This document shows positions 15,072-16,173 of a DNA stretch of 16,173 nt, piece after piece. Location: positions 1 to 16,173 of the forward strand of contig JAJQCX010000016.1 in the NCBI GenBank assembly GCA_021202495.1, given 5' to 3'. Below the pieces are notes generated by a model. It was not told the origin of the DNA and did not search any database. It was given only the letters and a program-made list of their open reading frames with translations. The stretch's first letter is position 1, and each line of letters starts with the position of its first letter. The translations under genes and the position numbers were made by a program. Source of the stretch: Clostridia bacterium. Its GTDB lineage: Bacteria; Bacillota; Clostridia; UMGS1883.

Positions 15072-15107
15072 GACCGAGCTGCGTTTTACAGTTCGGTCTG
15101 TTTTTTT
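15072..15107 (+). terminator. Intrinsic terminator of the pcrA-rpsA operon
   Basis: GACCGAGCTG (15072-15081) pairs with CAGTTCGGTC (15089-15098) over 10 bp with one G-U pair and a 7-base loop, followed by TG and seven T (15101-15107). It lies 17 bases after the rpsA stop. Confidence 0.9.
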
Positions 15108-15123
15108 CGGAGAGAGGATAGAT

Positions 15124-15876
15124 ATGGCTGTGGTTTTGAGATGGGTGTTATTGATATTCGGCGGAGCGCTGGTGATTGACGGCGCTGTTATGGCAGTGGT
15201 GTCGAATTTTAACGCGGGCGTTATTTTGACCGTTGTTGCGGGGCTGTTTTTTCTGTTGTGGGGGATATTTTATAAAAAAATCAAGGAGAGAACGCGGAGC
15301 GGAACAGGGAAGGCAATTAAAATCGCGGTTGTCGTCTGCATTTTGATTGTCTCGGCGTTTATCGCGTTTTTGGCTTGCTATGGGCAGTGCGACAATGCGG
15401 ATTACAACGAGGACGCGGTGATTGTGCTCGGCGCGGGAGTGCGCGGGGAGACGGTGTCGGGAGTTTTGCGCGAGAGGCTGGAGACGGCGCTGGAATATTA
15501 CGAAAAGAACAGCGATGCGGTGATAGTGGTGACGGGCGCACAGGGCTATCAGGAGAGCGTGAGCGAAAGCTATGCAATGAAAAAATACCTCACGGAGCGA
15601 GGTGTTCCGGAGGCAAAAATAATTGAAGAGGATAAAGCGCACAACACGAAGGAGAATATTGCTAATTCAATGGCGATATCAGACGCATATTTTGACGGGG
15701 AGATAAGGGTTGCTATAATAACAAATGAATTTCACATTTTCCGCGCTGTCTGCATTGCAAAAGACGCGGGAATTGAGAACGTGAGCCATGTCCACGCAGG
15801 TACGGCATGGTATAACCTTGCGCCGTGCTATTTGCGGGAATGCGCCGCGTTGGTGAAGTATTTTTTGACGAGATAA
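15124..15876 (+). CDS. YdcF/SanA-family (DUF218) membrane protein
   Basis: 250 residues. Three hydrophobic segments at about 5-25, 31-49 and 66-86 anchor the protein; the rest forms a soluble DUF218/YdcF domain. The domain shows VIVLGAGVRGETVSGVLRERL (99-119), VVTGAQG (135-141), SESYAMKKYL and a conserved NTKENI near 170, then ITNEFHIFRA near the C-terminus. Family members such as E. coli SanA and YdcF influence envelope permeability or bind SAM; their chemistry is not settled. The start at 15124, with GAGAGGAT just before it, is chosen because an upstream ATG (15070) lies at the rpsA terminator. Only 16 bases lie between the terminator T-run and the start and no promoter is seen, so expression may depend on read-through. 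Confidence 0.85.
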   Translation: MAVVLRWVLLIFGGALVIDGAVMAVVSNFNAGVILTVVAGLFFLLWGIFYKKIKERTRSGTGKAIKIAVVVCILIVSAFIAFLACYGQCDNADYNEDAVIVLGAGVRGETVSGVLRERLETALEYYEKNSDAVIVVTGAQGYQESVSESYAMKKYLTERGVPEAKIIEEDKAHNTKENIANSMAISDAYFDGEIRVAIITNEFHIFRAVCIAKDAGIENVSHVHAGTAWYNLAPCYLRECAALVKYFLTR

Positions 15877-15879
15877 TAC

Positions 15880-15908
15880 TTAAAAAATGAAAAAATATGT
15901 CGTATAAT
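15880..15908 (+). promoter_or_regulatory. Sigma-A-like promoter before the structured leader
   Basis: TTAAAA (15880-15885), 17-base spacer, perfect TATAAT (15903-15908). The -35 is weak. The expected transcription start, about 15915, falls exactly at the first base pair of a hairpin, which supports the assignment. Confidence 0.55.
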
Positions 15909-15914
15909 GGATTT

Positions 15915-16156
15915 TGCCGAAGCAATTCGGCGGCAGTTCGGGTTAGACACTTCGTGGACGGCTCGCCCCCAAACCCCATTACATAATGGAAGGGGGTGTT
16001 GCGTAAAGCATAGAGAGATTGAACCCAATGCGTTTTAAGCCGTCCACGGCTCCGCCTCTCTGCGTTAACGCCGCTTAATATGCGAAAAGCATTATTTGCG
16101 CGACGTTGCCTTGACAGGCGAAGCCGTGAACGGCTTAAAGTCCGAAGGAGTTTTTA
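15915..16156 (+). ncRNA. Candidate structured RNA or 5' leader (unidentified)
   Basis: Gene-free stretch with many helices. GCCGAA (15916) closes a GCAA tetraloop with TTCGGC (15926). CGTGGACGGCT (15953-15963) pairs perfectly over 11 bp with AGCCGTCCACG (16038-16048), enclosing a hairpin with CCCCC (15966) against GGGGG (15992) and CCATT against AATGG, and another with ATTG(AACC)CAAT (16018-16029). AGAGAG (16012) can pair with CTCTCT (16056), which would make a pseudoknot with the 11-bp stem. Further hairpins lie at 16077-16096 (GAAAA loop), 16108-16119 and 16121-16136 (AAGCCG/CGGCTT). The AGCCGT/ACGGCT motif recurs, so alternative pairings exist. I checked by eye for T-box, SAM, cobalamin, c-di-GMP, c-di-AMP, glycine, FMN, tmRNA, RNase P, SRP and 6S signatures and recognised none. 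It ends at the ribosome site of the next gene. Confidence 0.5.
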
Positions 16157-16173
16157 GTGGCAGAGCTTTCGCC
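16157..16173 (+). CDS. Start of a gene cut by the right edge (possibly mutS)
   Basis: GTG at 16157 follows AAGGAG (16145-16150) by 6 bases, a very good ribosome site, and the frame reads M-A-E-L-S to the edge. Many MutS proteins of Firmicutes begin in this way, but five residues cannot prove it. What is secure is a strong start signal with the structured leader directly upstream. Confidence 0.4.

Noticed and set aside
15907..16036. Short open frame starting at ATG 15907 (about 43 residues)
   Set aside because: Its ATG is inside the predicted -10 box, there is no ribosome site and the DNA is better explained as structured RNA.
1..16173. CRISPR array, tRNA or rRNA genes, complete insertion sequence, prophage or replication origin
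   Set aside because: I looked for regular spacered repeats, cloverleaf and T-loop sequences, transposase motifs and DnaA-box clusters and saw none.

Overview
The window reads as chromosomal DNA of a Clostridia-type member of the Bacillota. The evidence is an IspH protein fused to ribosomal protein S1, a split two-gene transketolase, an RqcH/NFACT protein, Mini-III RNase next to cysS, strong Shine-Dalgarno (SD) sites and clean sigma-A promoters. Most of the window looks close to half G+C. The first ~1.1 kb is visibly A+T-rich and looks acquired.

Layout. (1) 1-1097, minus strand, cut by the left edge: a GATC-type (DpnM/Dam-like, D12 class) adenine methyltransferase. It runs with no stop codon into what looks like the N-terminus of a DpnII-family restriction endonuclease. 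A divergent promoter pair separates it from the housekeeping genes. (2) 1252-3018: rqcH (ribosome quality control), with its own promoter. (3) 3141-3407: a small DUF4177-like gene with its own promoter. (4) 3608-7179: cysS, mrnC and the N- and C-terminal transketolase subunits, tightly packed or overlapping, ended by an intrinsic terminator at 7206-7236. (5) 7237-7622: a gene-free gap with a heptamer repeat, a palindrome, the 3' end (domains V and VI) of a truncated group II intron, a second terminator-like hairpin and the promoter for the next operon. (6) 7623-15054: pcrA, a class I methyltransferase, a BaiN/HI0933-family flavoprotein, cmk, plsC and ispH-rpsA, in one probable operon ended by a terminator at 15072-15107. 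(7) 15124-15876: a YdcF-like membrane protein. (8) 15877-16156: gene-free but with a promoter and many helices, so a candidate structured RNA or 5' leader. It ends at the start of a gene whose first five residues resemble MutS.

Together the core genes cover translation (cysS, rpsA), RNA processing (mrnC), rescue of stalled ribosomes (rqcH), the non-oxidative pentose phosphate pathway, DNA repair (pcrA), and nucleotide, phospholipid and isoprenoid precursor synthesis. The items most worth a second look are the in-frame methyltransferase-endonuclease fusion with an internal start site, the structured region before the right edge, the intron remnant, the AGT-headed heptamer repeats at two places, and the internal start and promoter signals in ispH-rpsA.
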